Shown: positions 63,315 through 64,000 of the stretch, piece by piece
How positions within the stretch are numbered: the stretch's first letter is position 1
Layout: each line of letters opens with the position of its first letter
Assembly: GCF_014131735.1 (NCBI RefSeq)
Contig: NZ_CP039121.1
Location: forward strand, 2,790,001 to 2,854,000
DNA length: 64,000 bases
DNA from: Lactiplantibacillus plantarum
GTDB taxonomy: Bacteria > Bacillota > Bacilli > Lactobacillales > Lactobacillaceae
Direction: 5' to 3'
Made by a program: the position numbers and the translations under genes
Notes under the pieces: model-generated
Databases searched by the model: none
What the model saw: only the letters and a program-made list of their open reading frames with translations
Told to the model about the DNA's origin: nothing

Positions 63315-64000
63315 CTAGCTAGTTGGCAGTAACGATCGGAGAACTCGAACAACTTCGTCCCGGTTTAAGTCAAAATCGGGATCTGATTTAAATCGTTTTT
63401 TGAATATTTGCTCGGGCTCTGCTTCAACCAGCTGAATAAAACTTTTTAAATCATTCTGACAAGTCCTTGGTACGACCTTTGAGTCGAACGTTTGATTCTC
63501 AATAATCAAATCACACAACCGGCAGACATCCTTATAATGTTTGTTCTTATTAGCACGATGACGTAATTTATCACCATTTGCTAACCGTTGCCGAATATCA
63601 AGATGAGCTTTGGCTTTAAAGTAGATCAATCCGGGTACGCTTAAGATAGAAACATGGCCAATCTTTTGCTGGCATTGCTTCAACAAGCTATAGTAATCAT
63701 CATTTAATACAATCGCCGACAAACTAGGGCCCGTTGCAAAATGTAACGGCATTGTCTCTGTCGGTAATCTAAGTTCATAGCGCAATGGTATCTTTGAAAA
63801 CAATTCAATCTGTTGGGGGACGCCCGTGACCGCAAGTGCAGGATCTAACGCAAACCGGTAATACACTTTCTTCTTATTCACATCACCCCCTATCTCAGCA
63901 CACAAGTAGCCATATTTCTCGATAAAGTCATCAAACTTTTGTGAAAAGCCCAGTTGACTATTTTCAAATATGACGACCATATCGTAATCCTGGGTCGCTC
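63315..64000 (-). CDS. Nucleotidyltransferase-like protein, 5' end outside window
   Basis: The frame stays open to the right edge and reads ATQDYDMVVIFEN before the first internal ATG, which resembles the R-A/T-x-D-x-D metal motif of nucleotidyltransferases. The rest (VPGLIYFKAKAHLDIRQRLANGDKLRHRANKNKHYKDVCRL) resembles the nucleotidyltransferase AbiEii/related folds. The true start is beyond the window. It could be an AbiEii-type toxin, but no partner is visible here. Confidence 0.55.
   Translation of the reverse strand, partial: ATQDYDMVVIFENSQLGFSQKFDDFIEKYGYLCAEIGGDVNKKKVYYRFALDPALAVTGVPQQIELFSKIPLRYELRLPTETMPLHFATGPSLSAIVLNDDYYSLLKQCQQKIGHVSILSVPGLIYFKAKAHLDIRQRLANGDKLRHRANKNKHYKDVCRLCDLIIENQTFDSKVVPRTCQNDLKSFIQLVEAEPEQIFKKRFKSDPDFDLNRDEVVRVLRSLLPTS

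Overview
The window reads as chromosomal DNA of a low-to-mid GC lactic acid bacterium. Gene content and many protein sequences point to the Lactiplantibacillus (Lactobacillus) plantarum group. That assignment rests on recognition of the sequences, not on a search. Markers include arginine-type carB, sortase A next to a murA-rho-rpmE cluster, alr-acpS, a mevalonate-pathway HMG-CoA reductase, T-box leaders and Firmicutes-type ribosome binding sites. Most genes lie on the minus strand. No rRNA, tRNA, CRISPR array or prophage was seen.

Layout. 1-4650: the 3' part of carB, then an SsuABC/NrtABC-like ABC transporter behind a T-box leader that most likely senses methionine. 4800-10540: kup, an antitoxin-less mazF, alr-acpS, and a 0.8 kb non-coding element bounded by a perfect 25-bp inverted repeat. 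10560-18520: cshA, murF, an unknown protein, lemA-htpX, srtA, and a plus-strand baeRF-like gene. 18600-22400: rpmE2, rho, and a murA whose active-site Cys is replaced by Asp. 22900-27050: a serine catabolism locus (transporter, serine dehydratase subunits, YheO-type regulator) with two related palindromes. 27390-32010: serS with a Ser T-box, pyrG with a GGGC-start attenuator, rpoE, a DUF1934 gene. 32440-35500: a plus-strand block (lipL, HD phosphohydrolase, HAD phosphatase). 35670-42750: a lipoprotein, a YdcF-type protein, prs, a beta-lactamase-like protein, glmU, purR.

42750-46830 is the one clearly accessory island. It holds a decayed polymorphic toxin (TG pre-toxin motif plus GH-E nuclease tip) cut by an IS1182-family element, followed by its probable ankyrin immunity gene and a small membrane protein. 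46900-57800 returns to core genes: a Zur-box zinc ABC transporter pair, an alpha/beta hydrolase, ispE-veg-ksgA-rnmV-tatD, a Bcr/CflA-type efflux pump with a 21-codon leader peptide, metG and a Nudix protein. 58380-64000 carries a compact cluster of ppx, mvaA, an HExxH protein, a sirtuin and DUF72, plus a partial nucleotidyltransferase-like gene at the edge.

The genes serve cell-wall synthesis (alr, murF, murA, glmU), nucleotide supply (carB, prs, pyrG, purR), translation and RNA (serS, metG, rpmE2, ksgA, rnmV, cshA, rho, rpoE), isoprenoids (ispE annotation, mvaA) and nutrient uptake. Several are under leader-RNA control. A family of dispersed intergenic repeats recurs at about 4.8, 9.7-10.4, 32.2 and 39.3 kb and explains several gene-free stretches.
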